In this document: positions 41,394-53,759 of the stretch, piece after piece
Position numbering within the stretch: position 1 is the stretch's first letter
How the letters are laid out: every line of letters begins with the position of its first letter
NCBI GenBank assembly: GCA_023807065.1
Contig: JAJJLU010000002.1
Location: 26,058 to 90,057, forward strand
DNA: 64,000 nt
Direction: 5' to 3'
Source: Isotricha intestinalis
Taxonomy: Eukaryota > Ciliophora > Litostomatea > Vestibuliferida > Isotrichidae
Notes under the pieces: model-generated
Seen by the model: the letters and a program-made list of their open reading frames with translations, nothing else
What the model was told of the DNA's origin: nothing
The model's database searches: none
Program-made: the position numbers and the translations under genes

Positions 41394-42891
41394 TTAATCA
41401 TTAACCAATTCCAATTTATGAACAGTTCCCAAAACATTACCATCATTTCCTTTTCCTTCTTGAAAAGCTTTATATTGACTAATAGCTTTCATAGCTTGTT
41501 CTTGAATTTTTTCATTAATAGCATTATCTAATCCAATTTTAACCATTCTTCTATAACATAAATAAGAAAAAATTAAAAGACAAACAATAATTAATATAAT
41601 AGTTAAAATTAATCTACTTGCAAAATTTGAATCTCTATTTTTCCATTCTTGAATTGCCATATTGCATTTTCCTTCTTCATCATCAATAAAAGCATTACAT
41701 ATACTTGAAAAAATTTGTTTTGCTGAGAAACTACCTTTATATTTAACACCATTTAATATTATTTCAGGAGTTGAGAAAATTCTTTTTTTTTTATAATATT
41801 CATAATCATCTTCTATTTTCCCTTCTCCTTCTACTAAATTATTTAAACAATCATTTAATTGTTCTTCATCTATTTTTAAATTTTTTATTACATTTAAAGA
41901 ACATGTTTCAGTAAAATCTAATTTATTTAAATCTGCACAATCATTTGTAAATTTAATCATATAATTCCAAAAAGTATTTAAATCAAAAGATTCAAAAATA
42001 CAACTTTGTCTTAAATTTTCTAATAGAATTTCTCTTGGATTATTTATTCCTATATTAAAATTTGGAGTTGTACAATAATGAAAATCTTTAATACAAGGAA
42101 ATTTAGAATTAGCATTTAATTCATTTGTAGAATGTTCATTAATATAATTATTATATTTTAATCTAGGAGTGAAAATTAATTTATCTTCAATTTTATTTTT
42201 AAACCATTCAAATTCTTTAAAAAAATTTAAAGTTCTAATATCATCACTACGATAAAATAAATCGAATTTAACATTTCCATCTTTTTTAACTCCTGAAAAT
42301 TTAATAGAAATAGTTATATTTTCATAAAAATCATTATCTTCATTTTCTCTATAATATTCTTTAATTAAATTGGCAAAATCTTTCCCAATAATCATAGTAG
42401 GAATTTCAACTTTTTCTCCAATTAAATCATCAACATTATATTCTTCATTAATATTATTAGAATCAAAAGCTAAAAGCATTGCTCTTCCTCCTTTAGATTG
42501 AACATTATAAGCTTTTTCAGCATATTTACAATTTGTAGAATGATCAACTAATACAATTGGAACATAATCTGATATTTTTTCTTCATTTTTATTTTCTATT
42601 TCTGTTGCTTTTGAAATATCACACCAATAATTTGTCCCGTCTGTTTGCTTATTTATTGTTATGTAACCATATATTGTTTTTCCATAAGGGATTTCTCCAA
42701 AGTTTCCTACTTCAGATATTATTCCTATTTTTTTTTAAAAATGTTATATAAAATTTTTATATATAGTTTTTTTGGGTTTTTTTACTCATTTTTTTAGACT
42801 TTTCTACAAAACTTTTTGGACTTAATATTGTTATTTGAGATTTTATATTGCTTATTAAGGTTAATGATATTATTATTGGGATTTGAAACAT
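41394..42891 (-). CDS. Vacuolar-sorting-receptor-like type I membrane protein (PA domain)
   Basis: 478 aa after splicing. Exon 1 (42786-42891) encodes a signal peptide, MFQIPIIISLTLISNIKSQ. Intron 42725-42785 is 61 nt (GTAA...TAG), phase 1. Exon 2 (41394-42724) begins in ISEVGNFGEIPYGKTIYGY, matching the start of the plant VSR luminal domain. A protease-associated domain follows (YVPIVLVDHSTNCKYAEKAY, SKGGRAMLLAF), then a Cys-containing second luminal region with QSCIFESFDLNTFWNYM and ETCSLNVIKNL, which resembles the thioredoxin-like part (STPEIILNGVKYKG). One membrane helix at about 408-430 is followed by a cytosolic tail. Such receptors carry soluble cargo from Golgi to lysosome-like compartments. 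Unspliced, the frame would start at an internal Met (42479) and lose the signal peptide. Confidence 0.78.
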
Positions 42892-43053
42892 TTTTTTTTT
42901 TAAATATTATTTTTTTTTTCTTTTTTTTTTTTTGGGTTTATAATATATTCTGAAAAATAATTTATTTTTATTTGTTTCTTAATTTTTATTTTAATATATA
43001 AGTTTTATTATAAATTTTTATTTATATTAAGTTTTATTTATAAATTTATTTTT

Positions 43054-44361
43054 TTAATGTTTTTTATTTGCTTGAGTTCTTTTGATGATTTTTTTCTTTT
43101 CTTTTTTAGACAATTTTTTATTTTCCCTTTTCATTTTTTTTTCTAACTTCACTTTATCTTTTCTTTCTTTTTTACTCATTCCTTCAAAAGGGTCGAATTT
43201 TTTTCTTTTTTCTTTTTCTTCTTCTTCTTCTTCTTCTTCTTCGTTTTCTTCACTTTCCTCAATATCATCATCACTGAAAATACCTTGAGCTTCTCTTTCT
43301 TCTTTTTCTTTAACATGTTTAACTAAATTTTTCATAGCAATATCAAGATCTAAATATGGACTTAATAAATCAATTCCTTCTTTAACTAAATCAAATGGAA
43401 CTTCAAATTTAGAGAATAAATCGTTTTCTTTTTCTAAATATTTATTATCTTCTAATAATTTAATATGATTTTCTTCTCTTTTTAAATTAATATAATCTTC
43501 TAAATTATCTTTTTTAATATCTTTATTGACAATAGCATCATAAAATTGTTGATCAGAAATGACTAAAATATTATTTTTAGAAAAGAATTGATTAATATTA
43601 TGACAATCTCTTTTTAAAAAATAATCAGCATTAACATGATTTAATTCAACGGCTTGAGCAACATCAATAACAAAAATTTTTTGATTATAATAAAGTAAAT
43701 TATATTCACTAAAATCACTATGAATTAATTTACAATCATGATACATAGTTTTCATAATAGATAAAACTTGAAGGTAAATATTATTTAATTCTTCCATATT
43801 ATCAATAATAGCATCTTTTAATCTAGGAGCAGCATCACCATTACTTCCAATAAATTCCATCATAATTAAATTACTTTTAAAAGCATAAGGCACAGGACAA
43901 TTAATATTTTTTTGTTTTAATCTTTTTAAATTTCTTATTTCTTTTTCAGCCCATAAAGCAACCATTTTTCTTGGATTACTTTTACAATAACCATTTCTCC
44001 ATCTAAATTCACCATTAATATATCTTTCTCTATCTTTAAATATTAATATTGATGTTTTATATATTTTAACTGCAATTTCTCTATTATTATCATCTGAATC
44101 TAATGTTCCTTTTCCTTTTGCATAATATACATTTGCTTCTTTTCCTGTTGAAATACATCCATTAAATTCTCTTATTAATCCACTTTTTTTATATTTTGCT
44201 ATTATTCTGCTTATTCGAGCATCTAATACTTGGTCTATTGTTTGATTATCTGATTTGTCTTTCTCTCTAAATAAATTCTTTGTTGTTTTTATGTGGATTT
44301 CTTTCAGTTGGTTTGATTGCTTTGTTTTTAAATTTAATTCTTCTATGTCGTATTCTTTCAT
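43054..44361 (-). CDS. RIO1: RIO1 atypical protein kinase/ATPase
   Basis: 435 aa. RIO1 acts in late maturation of the small ribosomal subunit. Family-specific motifs are all visible: GCISTGKEANVYYAKG (flexible P-loop, about 89-104), IAVKIYKTSILIFKDRERY (nucleotide-binding Lys and RIO1 signature), GEFRWRNGYCKSNPRKMV, WAEKEIRNLKRL, VPYAFKSNLIMMEFIG, catalytic KLIHSDFSEYNLLY and metal-binding VIDVAQAVELNH. The tail has an acidic Glu run (about 372-390) followed by a basic Lys-rich end, as in other RIO1 proteins. The gene is complete, intron-free and of normal length. Confident; RIO2 and RIO3 are excluded by the STGKEANVY and VIDVAQAV forms. Confidence 0.95.
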   Translation of the reverse strand: MKEYDIEELNLKTKQSNQLKEIHIKTTKNLFREKDKSDNQTIDQVLDARISRIIAKYKKSGLIREFNGCISTGKEANVYYAKGKGTLDSDDNNREIAVKIYKTSILIFKDRERYINGEFRWRNGYCKSNPRKMVALWAEKEIRNLKRLKQKNINCPVPYAFKSNLIMMEFIGSNGDAAPRLKDAIIDNMEELNNIYLQVLSIMKTMYHDCKLIHSDFSEYNLLYYNQKIFVIDVAQAVELNHVNADYFLKRDCHNINQFFSKNNILVISDQQFYDAIVNKDIKKDNLEDYINLKREENHIKLLEDNKYLEKENDLFSKFEVPFDLVKEGIDLLSPYLDLDIAMKNLVKHVKEKEEREAQGIFSDDDIEESEENEEEEEEEEEKEKRKKFDPFEGMSKKERKDKVKLEKKMKRENKKLSKKEKKKIIKRTQANKKH

Positions 44362-44886
44362 TTTCTTTTTTTTAGTTTTTGGTTCTTTAATTTTATTTTT
44401 AATTATTTTTTCTATGATTTTATATGGGTTTATAATTTTATTAAGGAGAGATTTTATTAGCTTATTTTTTTAAATAAATATATTATTTTTTTTATATATA
44501 TATTTTATTATTGTAAATTCACAAAAAAATCCTGTTCCATATGGTTTATCTCCTGTTATTACTTTACAAATATCACTAATTTTTTTTCATATCTCTTTGA
44601 TGCTCTTAAAGATATTATCTTTGAACCATCATGTAAATATTATTCGAATAAGAATTTTATTTCTTTCATTTCTTTAAATCATTTTAAAATGAAATGAATA
44701 TTTAAACACATAATTCTTTAAAAATTAATATTACAAATGACTTTTAATAAATTCAAATATTAAAGTCCTTTTCAAGAAAATTAATTTCATTGAAAAATAA
44801 ATTTTAAAATTTTAAAAAATTTAGTTTGAATTTGAAAATAAAAAAAATAATAAAATCTAAAAAAACATTTAAAAAAAAAATAAATA
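44362..44886. other. Intergenic interval with a protease gene fragment
   Basis: 525 bases between the RIO1 start and the myosin stop. It contains the RIO1 upstream region and, on the minus strand, a decayed trypsin-like fragment listed separately. Nothing else supported. Confidence 0.5.
44505..44669 (-). pseudogene. Fragment of a second trypsin-like protease gene
   Basis: From the ATG at 44669 the minus strand reads MKEIKFLFE, a TAA (44640-44642), then YLHDGSKIISLRASKRYEKK. After a one-base shift in an A-run near 44584 it continues ISDICKVITGDKPYGTGFFC and EFTIIK. This matches residues about 25-60 of the trypsin-like protein at 15089-17277 (ARAVERYKKKFSAICKI, then SGTGFFCELKI). The catalytic part is absent. 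It is a truncated relic of a paralogue. Confidence 0.75.
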
Positions 44887-47800
44887 TTATTTTTTTCTTC
44901 CTTTATTTCCTTTCCTAACTTTATTAATATGTTTCTCAGCAATAAAATTTTCAATATTATCAATATTAGAAGGATAAATATCTTTCATATTCCAATTAAC
45001 AGTTAAATTATTTAACATCATATTTAATTTATTAGGATTATTAAGTTTTAATTTTAAATTTCCAGTTTCTGCAACAGTAGCATATAAAATACTCATACTT
45101 TTACTATAAGTATGATTAATTTTAACAATTTGATGATTATCAAAAGAGAATAATTCAGGAATTTTATTTTGATAAAAAAATTCAATGGGATAATCTTGTT
45201 GTTGAATGTCTCCATTAGTTCCACACCAAAAAATTTGTCTTGTTTCAGTTAAAAAAACAGTAGATCTAAAACCACAACTAACTTGTAAAATATTATTTTT
45301 CATTTTTGAAAATTTAATATCATTTAAAAATGGAATATTCATATTTTTTAAATTATTTGTTCCTAATTGACAATTAGTATTACAACCCCAAGAATAAGCT
45401 TTATTATTTCCTTTACAAGCTGAATGTTTATATCCTGTTGAAATTTGTTGAACTTTAATTTTATTATCTACAAAATATTTTATTAATGTTGGATAATTTC
45501 TATCTATAAAATCACCATGTCCTAATTGACCATATTTATTATTTCCAAATGAATATAAATACCCATTTGTTGATAATAATAAACAAAAATCTTTTCCACA
45601 TTCTATATTAGAAAATTTTATGTCTGGAATTGATATTTCATATGGTGTTTTATTTAATGAATTTTCACCATTTAATATATTTGATGATAATAAGATTATT
45701 GTTCCTTTTTCTGTTAATAATATATTATTTTTTCCTGATGATGACATATCTATTATATTTGATTTTAAATTTATATTTGATGGATTTTCTTTTATTATAT
45801 TATTTACTAATGTTGGAGTATATATATTTCTTTTTTTTAATATTCCTAATTGATAATTATTATTTGCTCCAAAAACATATAATTTATTGTCTTTGGTTAA
45901 TATCATTGTATTATCATCTCCACATTTAATTTTCCTAATATTATAATTATCAATTATCATAGGAGAATTAATATAATAAAAACTTTTAAATTTATCTAAA
46001 GAAAAATTATCATCATCATCATCTCCGAAAATATTTTTTTCTTCTTTAATATTTTCTATTTCTGAATCAAAATCGAAATTTTCATCTAATTCACTTGAAA
46101 AAGTAGAATCAATATCTTTAAAGCAAATATTTTTTTTTTCTTTAACAGGTTCAAAATCATCAAATAAATAATTATTATCTTTATTCATATTAAAAGAACA
46201 ATTTCCATTTCCATTCCAACCCCAAGTAAAAGTTTTTCCGTTTGAATTAATTAAACATGTATAAAATTCACCTACTTCAATTAATTGAATTGGAGTATTT
46301 TGATTAATATTATGTTTAATAATTTCTTGATAAGTTTCTGACCATGGATTTTCATATATTTCATCTAAATTTATTATTGAATCTAAATCTAATATATGAG
46401 CAAAAAAATTCAATTTTGGCTCTTCATATGGAGAATGATTTAAATATGATATTTCAGTTAAAATTGAAGGATTTAAATTTTTTAATTTTTTATCATAAAA
46501 TCTTTGGTTTTCTGTTTTTAAAGTTGATTGAGATTCATTTAAATTATTATCTATTTGACTTTCTGGAAATAAATTTGCTGATGAAATATAATTTGCTTCT
46601 TCAAATTTATTTTCTTGTTCTTCTGTGAATTCTCTTAATCTTGTTTCTATTATATGTTTCATTAAATATCTTCTTTTATAAGCCCCTTGAATTGTTCTTA
46701 CTTTTTCTCTTATATTTAAATACCAAGTTCTAAATTTTTTTATTTTAAATAATCCTATAAATTTATCTACTGCTTTTTGCTTTATTAATATTACATTCAT
46801 GAAATAATGTTTTTTAAAGTGTTTTTGTATTTTTTTACATTGAATTTCTTCTTTTAATATTTTTCTTCTATTTTTTATATTTTCATATATTTCTCCCATA
46901 TTTACTTTTGTCATATAAGAACGAAAATGTTTTTGAAGAAAAATTATTGATGGAATTAGAGTTGATTCTATATATTTTTCTATTCTTTTTTCTAGAATAT
47001 TTTTAACTAATTTTCTATATTTTAAATATTTTTGATGTTTAAATGAACTTACATAATTTGTTATAATATATTTAGTTTGTAATATTTTTATATATGTTTT
47101 TTTTGATTGAATTTTAATATTCGAAACATAAAAAAATCTTTTTAATCTTTCAATTTTTTCCTTAAATAAAACACTATTATTTTTAACAGTTAACATTCTA
47201 CTTTTAGTTTGTAATATTTTAGTAACTTCTCTGATTTTATTCATTCTATTAATATAAGCAAATAATTTATAATTTTGTTCCAAAGTATAAATAGCCTTAT
47301 AAAAATCTCTAAAAACTTTTCTAGGTTGAATTCCTCTATAATAATTAGTAATTTTAGTAACTTGTTTTTGTTTAATTTCCAAAGCTTTTCTTCTTGCATT
47401 ATCCATATCATCACAAAATTTTTGTTTCATTAAAATAACAGTTTTACCAAATAATATAAAATCTTCTGAATAATTAGGAATTAACATATTTGTCATATTT
47501 TTACACCAATCTGTAATTTGTGGATTATCTTCTTTAACATCTTTATAAAATAATTTTCCTTGAAAATCACAAGCATCTTCATATCTTAAATAATATTCTA
47601 ATTTAGTTTTTATAACTGGAAATCCTTCTTGTCTTATTTTTATTGTATCTAAAACTCCCATATATTTAATTTGTTGAAGAGAAAAAAAAGGAACGAAATA
47701 ATTTTTTTTTTTCAATTCATTTGGTTTTAAACATCTTATATAATGTCTAACACATTGTCTTAAAGCATGTGCTAAATTATCCATATCACTTCTAAATTTT

Positions 47801-49929
47801 CCTCCTAAATATTTTTCTTTTTTTCCTTTTGTACTTTCATCTTCTTCTCCAATGACACTTTTTATTAAATTATCTTTAATTGAATTTACTGAATCTTTCA
47901 TTCTAATTTTAAATTCATCTAAATTTTTAGTGCAAAAATTAATAATAGTATATTCAACATCTTTAGCAGTGTGAATGATAATAAATTTTTCTTTAAATTT
48001 TAAAGAACTTTTTACTGAAGGATTATTTTTTAAAGTGGAAAAAATTTTTGATAATAAATTCATATCTTTTTGTCCAACATTACATTCATTATCTAATTGA
48101 TAAAAAATTCCAGTAGGAAATTTACCCATAGCATCTAATATTGGCATATTATCTCTAAATTCAATTTTTTTAAAATGATCTTTTAATCCTTCTCTAATAA
48201 ACATATTTTCAATTTCTTTAAATATATCTTCAACATATAAATTTTGTAATTTTTCATTAGCATAATTAATACAAAATTGTTCAAAGGAATTTTCTTTAAA
48301 ACATTCAAAACCAAATATATCTAATAAACCTATATGTTTTACTTCTGGATCATTTTCTATTGATTCTCTTTTTGATTCATCAAATAATGTTGTGTTCATC
48401 TTTTTTACTAAATAATTGAATAATCTATTATACATTTCTTTTGAAAATGTATCTCTAAATGCAATACAATCATTTAATTTTAAATCTGATTTTATTGTTT
48501 CTCCTTTTATTATTCTTACATTATATAAAAAACAATCTGAAAATATATTCATATCTATATTTAACATTTGAGAAACCTTTTCTTGAATTTTTTTTCCTTT
48601 ATCACTTATATGACATTTATCTTTTGAAGGTTCTTCTATAAAATCTATATTTCCACAAAATAATATTCCCATTGTTAATTGAATTACTAAATTTATTTCT
48701 TCATCTTTAAAATTAGTATTAACCATTCCTTCAATCATTTCATAAAAATTAAATACATCATTAATCCTATCAATAGCATAAACATCACTTTTTAAATAAT
48801 TAAAATCTTCTAATTTAACTTCTTTAAGTTCATTCAAATTCATAAAATTTTTAATATTAGTTTCATTTAAATTATCTCTAATATATTTTTTAGAATTATC
48901 TTGTAATTTTAATCCCATATCTTCTATTTTTTTGAAAACATTATCATAATTGAATTTTTCTTTTATTATTAAATTAATACCTAAAACAATTTGATAAAAA
49001 ACATGATAATTTCTTTCACCAGTAGCTAAAGAGCAAACTCTACTTTTTTCTAATAAATAAGTTTCCATAAAAGCACCAACAATTTGTTTAGTATTAATAT
49101 TAATAAATATTTTAATATATTTTCCAAATCTACTTGAATTATCATTCCTAACAGTTTTAGCATTTCCAAAAGCTTCTAAAACTGGATTACAAGCTAAAAT
49201 TTTATCTTCTAAACTTATTTCTTTTTTTTCATTTTTATTACCAAAATAATATGCTATAAATTTCATACATAATTTTGCACATTCTGTTTTACCAGCACCA
49301 CTTTCACCAGAAATAACTAAAGCTTGATTTTTTCCTATATGAATTAAATCATATATTGTGTGCATTGTTGTATCAAAACAATGAGGATGTCCTCTAATAA
49401 ATTTATCTATTGAATTTTCATTACATAAATTTATTATTTCATCCATTTTTTCTTGAGTATATAAACCAGGAATTATTTGATATGGATTTACTATAATTAA
49501 AGTTTCTCCTACATTTGTAAATATTTCATCTTTATTATATCTATTTTGAATATTTGTTAATAAATCATTTGTATTTATTGGTGATACTTCTGCCATATCT
49601 TCAACATATATTTTCTCATTTTGACATATACGAGATACATTTCCTATTTTAATTTTGTCGGATTTTTCATTTCCATCAAATTTTATTTCTACGTATATTT
49701 CTTTATTTTTCGCTTTCTCATTTGGATATATTACTTTTACTACTTTTCCCTATACTTGTTTTATATATATATATATATGGTTTTTAATATATATTTTTAG
49801 TTATTAGATTTTTTATTTTGAATTTTTTACTTTTTTAAAGGGATTTTCTGTTAAATCATTTACTTTTTCCATTTCTGCTAATACTTCTACACCTTCTGGA
49901 AATTCTTCTCCAGGTTTTTTTTCAGACAT
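44887..49929 (-). CDS. Unconventional myosin with IQ neck and C-terminal RCC1-repeat domain
   Basis: 1653 aa after splicing. Exon 1 (49831-49929) gives MSEKKPGEEFPEGVEVLAEM and ends at FKK; intron 49750-49830 is 81 nt, phase 0; exon 2 is 44887-49749. Residues about 34-80 form an SH3-like N-domain. The motor has P-loop GESGAGKTE near 181, switch I NDNSSRFGKY, switch II DIFGFECF and an actin-binding stretch with ALRQCVRHYIRCLKPN, so it should be an active actin motor. Several IQ-like helices follow, e.g. VTKITNYYRGIQPRKVFRDF. The tail (about 1190-1620) has RCC1/ATS1-type blades: EVGEFYTCLI, FTWGWNGNGNCSF, YVFGANNNYQLG, YSFGNNKYGQLGHGD, YSWGCNTNCQLGTNN. RCC1 tails on myosins are known in alveolates (Toxoplasma MyoH). 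Cargo or microtubule binding by the tail is inferred. Confidence 0.92.
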
Positions 49930-50354
49930 TTATTTTTTTTTTAAATGATTTTTTTTGGAAAGGTGAATAAAATATTTTTTGTTTTAAATATTAAATTAAT
50001 GAATAATTATTTGTTAATGAAGAATAATTTCTTATATTTTATTATTCTTTGTGTTGTTAATGAATATTTAAAAGAAATTGAATTAAAAAAGATGAATTTG
50101 AAAAAATTATAAATAAAAGCGAATGGAAAAACATAAAAAAAATAATAATAATATATCTAATGAATAAAATATTTTTTTTTCTTCTAAATTATGATTGATA
50201 AAATGGTTTTTATTAGACTAAAAACCCTTCTAATTTTTTAAGTAAAATAATTGAGAAATTTTTGTTTATGAAGAAATTACTTTCCTTTTTAATTAATTTA
50301 AATAAAAAAAATAAATGAGAAAAATCAATAATAAATTCCCTTTTATATAAAATC
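49930..50354. other. Intergenic, no gene recognised
   Basis: 425 bases between the myosin start and the stop of the next minus-strand gene. AT-rich; no frame or repeat supported. Confidence 0.5.
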
Positions 50355-51709
50355 TCAACATTTACTTTTAAATTTTTCTAAAGAATGATCAGTTCCTAAA
50401 TAATTATCACACATTTTGAAAATTTTTTCATCAGAAATAGATTGTAAAGTAACATGAGTAGTTTGTTGATAAGCAGCTTTAACAGTTAATTGTTCACTAG
50501 CCAAAGAAAATTTATCTGTACTTAAATTACTTATATTTTTACTATTATTTTTATTTTTTTTGTTTAAAATTTTATATCTACTTTTTTGTTTTGATATATA
50601 TGATTCTATTGATTTACTTAAATTTAACTTATTATAATTTGATATTTCATATTTTATAAATGAATTATTATAATTTCTGTTTGAATGAGTTTTATTGTTT
50701 TTTGAAAAAGATTTTGTTAAAAATAAATTATTAAATTCTTTATTCCTAATTTTTAAATCATTAGAATTTTGAAATGAATTAAATCTAAAAACATTTCTTG
50801 GATTTATCTTATTAATAGTATTATTTAAATTATTGTTTTTAATGTTATTGTTAAATAAAATTTTTTGATATTTTATTGGAATTGCAGTTTGAGATTTTTT
50901 TGTTTGATTAAATGATAATTTAGACTTTAAATCTGAAAAATTATTATTATAATAATAATCTATTTTTTCATTATTTGAAGGTGAATTTAAACTTTTTGAT
51001 AATTTATTATAAAAAGAAGAACTTTTTGAATTAAATAAACTTTTTTCTGATTGCTTTAAATTATTATTTTGATAATTTTCAGAATCACATTTATTTAGAT
51101 ATAATAAACTTAAATTTTTTGAATATTCATTTTGGAAAAAATTTCTTTTTTGTCTATTATATTTATTGATTTTATTATTTAAAAGAAATGATTCATTATT
51201 ATAATTTGAAAAAAAACTTTTATTTGTATTTGGATGAAAAGTGTAATTTTCGCTTTCTTTAATTTGATATAATAATTTTAAAGCTTGTAAATAACTTTCT
51301 TTATATTTATAATCTTCATATAGTCTATTAAAAGAATTTGCAAAATAAATATCAGTTATGTTTTGTTTTTTTTTCATTAAAATAGTTCTCCACTTATTTA
51401 AATATTTATACTTTATTGCTTTTATGTTTCTTGAATAAATTCTTATTATTTTTCTTAAAAGTTTTGATATTTTAATATTATCATTCAATATAAAATTATC
51501 ATAAATATTACATGCTAATTCTATATTAAATAAAAAATTATATATATTATTTTACTTCTTGGATCTTGTTTAATTAATATTTGATATATTGTTTCATTTA
51601 ATGATTTCTTTTGATATATGTTTTCTAATTTTATTAAAAGATCATTTCTATTTTGATATATTCCATTTTTTTTTAAAAACCAAGTAAAACTGTTAAAACA
51701 GTTTTTCAT
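50355..51709 (-). CDS. Hypothetical Asn/Ser-rich protein, two exons
   Basis: 439 aa after splicing, not recognised. Exon 1 (51556-51709) starts MKNCFNSFTWFLKKNGIYQN and ends in DPRS-like coding at a GTAAAA donor. Intron 51521-51555 is 35 nt (GTAA...TAG). Exon 2 (50355-51520) continues LACNIYDNFILNDNIKISKL with the frame open to TGA or TAA at its end. Residues about 60-105 contain IRIYSRNIKAIKYKYLNKWR, which resembles the Trp-Arg helices of centrin- or calmodulin-binding proteins. From about 150 it is Asn/Ser/Lys low complexity. The last 50 residues look ordered (SEQLTVKAAYQQTTHVTLQS, CDNYLGTDHSLEKFKSKC). A role at basal bodies or cortex is possible but unproven. Confidence 0.6.
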
Positions 51710-51971
51710 TTTCTCCTAAAAAAAAATTAAAAAAAAAATAATTGAAAATTTAATAAAATTCAAAATAAAAAAATAAATAATTTTAATATTGATAATAAGT
51801 ATAAATTAGAAAAGATTTCCTATTTACTTATAAATTATGGATTAAATTATTAATTTCACTTTGAATTTTAAATATTTTAAATAAGGATTTTCTAAATATT
51901 TATTTATATTTAAATATAAATTATTTTTAATTTTAATAATTAAATTTAGTTATTTTTTTTTGATTTTTTAA

Positions 51972-53660
51972 ATGGAAATTGATTTAGAAAAATATTCAAA
52001 TTTTATTATTGGATGGAAAGATAGTCATTTTACAATTTCTAAAGATTCTTTAATTTATTATAGTTATATTAATCATAATACAATTCATATTTATCATTTA
52101 TCTGATTTATATTATTCTTTTTTTACTTTAGATAATAATAAACTTATTATAAAAATACCAAAAAAAAATTACAGTGATGATATTAAATTAAAACCAATTG
52201 AAAATATGGATGAAATAGAATTTAGATTGTTTCTTTTTTATTTGAATTATACTAAATTAAGCTTAGAGGTTAATATAGATTGTTTTAATTATTTACAAAT
52301 TGAAAAATATAGTTTAAATACTAAAGAAATATATTTAAATATGAATTTATATGTCACTGAAAAATATTATAAAGAAATAATAGGTAATATTAATAAAAAA
52401 AAATCTGAAGCAAATTCTTATTTAATTATAATGAAAAAACAATATTTTTTAGGGGAAAAAAGTTCTTTTTTAGATGAAATTTATAATGATTTAAAAGATT
52501 TAAATGAAAAAATGTTTAACAATAAAAAATTAAATGAAATTTCTTCAAATGAAATTGTAGAAATAAATACTTTAAATAAAATGAAAATAGATAATTCAGA
52601 AAATAATAAATATCATTTAGAAAATATTGATAAATTAAGACAATATTATTTATCTTTAATAAGATTATTAATTGAATTTAGAAGAACAATTTTTGAAAGA
52701 TTAATTACTTCAAATTATAAAATTTATACAATTTCAAATATAACAGATAATAATATTAAATTTAATAAATTAGATATTGTTTCTAGATTTATTTTTATTA
52801 AAGAAGGTGATTTAAAGATTAATGATTTAGAAAAAAAAAATGAAGAATTAGAAAATAATAAAAAAGATTTGTTAAAATCAAATGAAAATTTATTAAAAGC
52901 TTTAAAAAATTATATTAAAGAAAATAATTACCAATTATACTATTGTTTTAAATGTGGAAATATTATATCAAAAACAGATATAAAAAGTTCAAATTGTAAT
53001 TATGATAAAAATTGTCAAAATAATATTTCTTATTTTTATTGTAAATTATGTCAAATTCATTTTTGCAATTATTGTATTTTTTTTCCTAAAAATTTAAAAT
53101 GTTTAAAAGGACATTTTTACAAACCAAAATTACAAAATATAAAAAATTTATCTTGTTCTTTATGCGACAATCAAAATTTAAATAATGAATGTTATTATAT
53201 TTGTGATCAATGCAATGACATAAATATTTGTTCTTATTGTTATGATAAAATAAAAAAAAATATTACTTATGAATATAAGTGTGAAATATGTAATAATTCA
53301 TTATTATGGAGAAAAGGATTAATTAAAAAATGTAATAAATGTAATTTCATTACAAAATGCTTTTGGTATTGTTTTTTTTGCAAAAATTTTTATTGTCCAA
53401 ATTGTTTTCAAACAGAAAAAAATAAATGTGGATTAAATCATAATTTAATAGAAATAAATTTAAATCATGATGAAGAAATAAATAACAATTTTACAGAAAG
53501 AAAAATAAATAATGATAATCATATAAATGAAATATTATATAATTATAAAATGTTAAATAGAACAAATTGTGATATTTGTCATAAAAAATTTAGTTTTAAA
53601 TATTATATTTGTGTAAGATGTTTTTATATAAAATGTCAAGCATGTTATAATAAACAATGA
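51972..53660 (+). CDS. Cys-rich zinc-binding protein (DC1/ZZ/B-box-like fingers)
   Basis: 562 aa, ending with TGA. The first 300 residues look like a folded, mostly helical domain followed by a short coiled coil (about 285-315, Lys/Glu/Leu-rich). From about 320 there is a run of CxxC pairs: YYCFKCGNIIS, YFYCKLCQIHFCNYC, LSCSLCDNQ, YICDQCNDINICSYC, YKCEICNN, CNKCNFITKCFWYCFFC, NFYCPNCF, and finally NCDICHKKF with YICVRCFYIKCQACYN. This spacing fits several treble-clef fingers of the C1-like or ZZ type, which usually mediate protein contacts. No RING-type E3 arrangement or PHD pattern is complete. A zinc-binding scaffold is the safest description. Confidence 0.7.
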   Translation: MEIDLEKYSNFIIGWKDSHFTISKDSLIYYSYINHNTIHIYHLSDLYYSFFTLDNNKLIIKIPKKNYSDDIKLKPIENMDEIEFRLFLFYLNYTKLSLEVNIDCFNYLQIEKYSLNTKEIYLNMNLYVTEKYYKEIIGNINKKKSEANSYLIIMKKQYFLGEKSSFLDEIYNDLKDLNEKMFNNKKLNEISSNEIVEINTLNKMKIDNSENNKYHLENIDKLRQYYLSLIRLLIEFRRTIFERLITSNYKIYTISNITDNNIKFNKLDIVSRFIFIKEGDLKINDLEKKNEELENNKKDLLKSNENLLKALKNYIKENNYQLYYCFKCGNIISKTDIKSSNCNYDKNCQNNISYFYCKLCQIHFCNYCIFFPKNLKCLKGHFYKPKLQNIKNLSCSLCDNQNLNNECYYICDQCNDINICSYCYDKIKKNITYEYKCEICNNSLLWRKGLIKKCNKCNFITKCFWYCFFCKNFYCPNCFQTEKNKCGLNHNLIEINLNHDEEINNNFTERKINNDNHINEILYNYKMLNRTNCDICHKKFSFKYYICVRCFYIKCQACYNKQ

Positions 53661-53759
53661 AAAAAATGTCAAATATATATAAATTAATAAATAATTATTA
53701 TCTAAATATATCATATTTAATTTGGTATAAAAAAATAAAGAAAAAAAAACAAAAATAAA

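Noticed and set aside
51488..51520. Start of the 50355 gene at TTG (51488)
   Set aside because: TTG is not a usual eukaryotic start, and a 35-nt GTAA...TAG intron joins this frame to an ATG exon at 51709.
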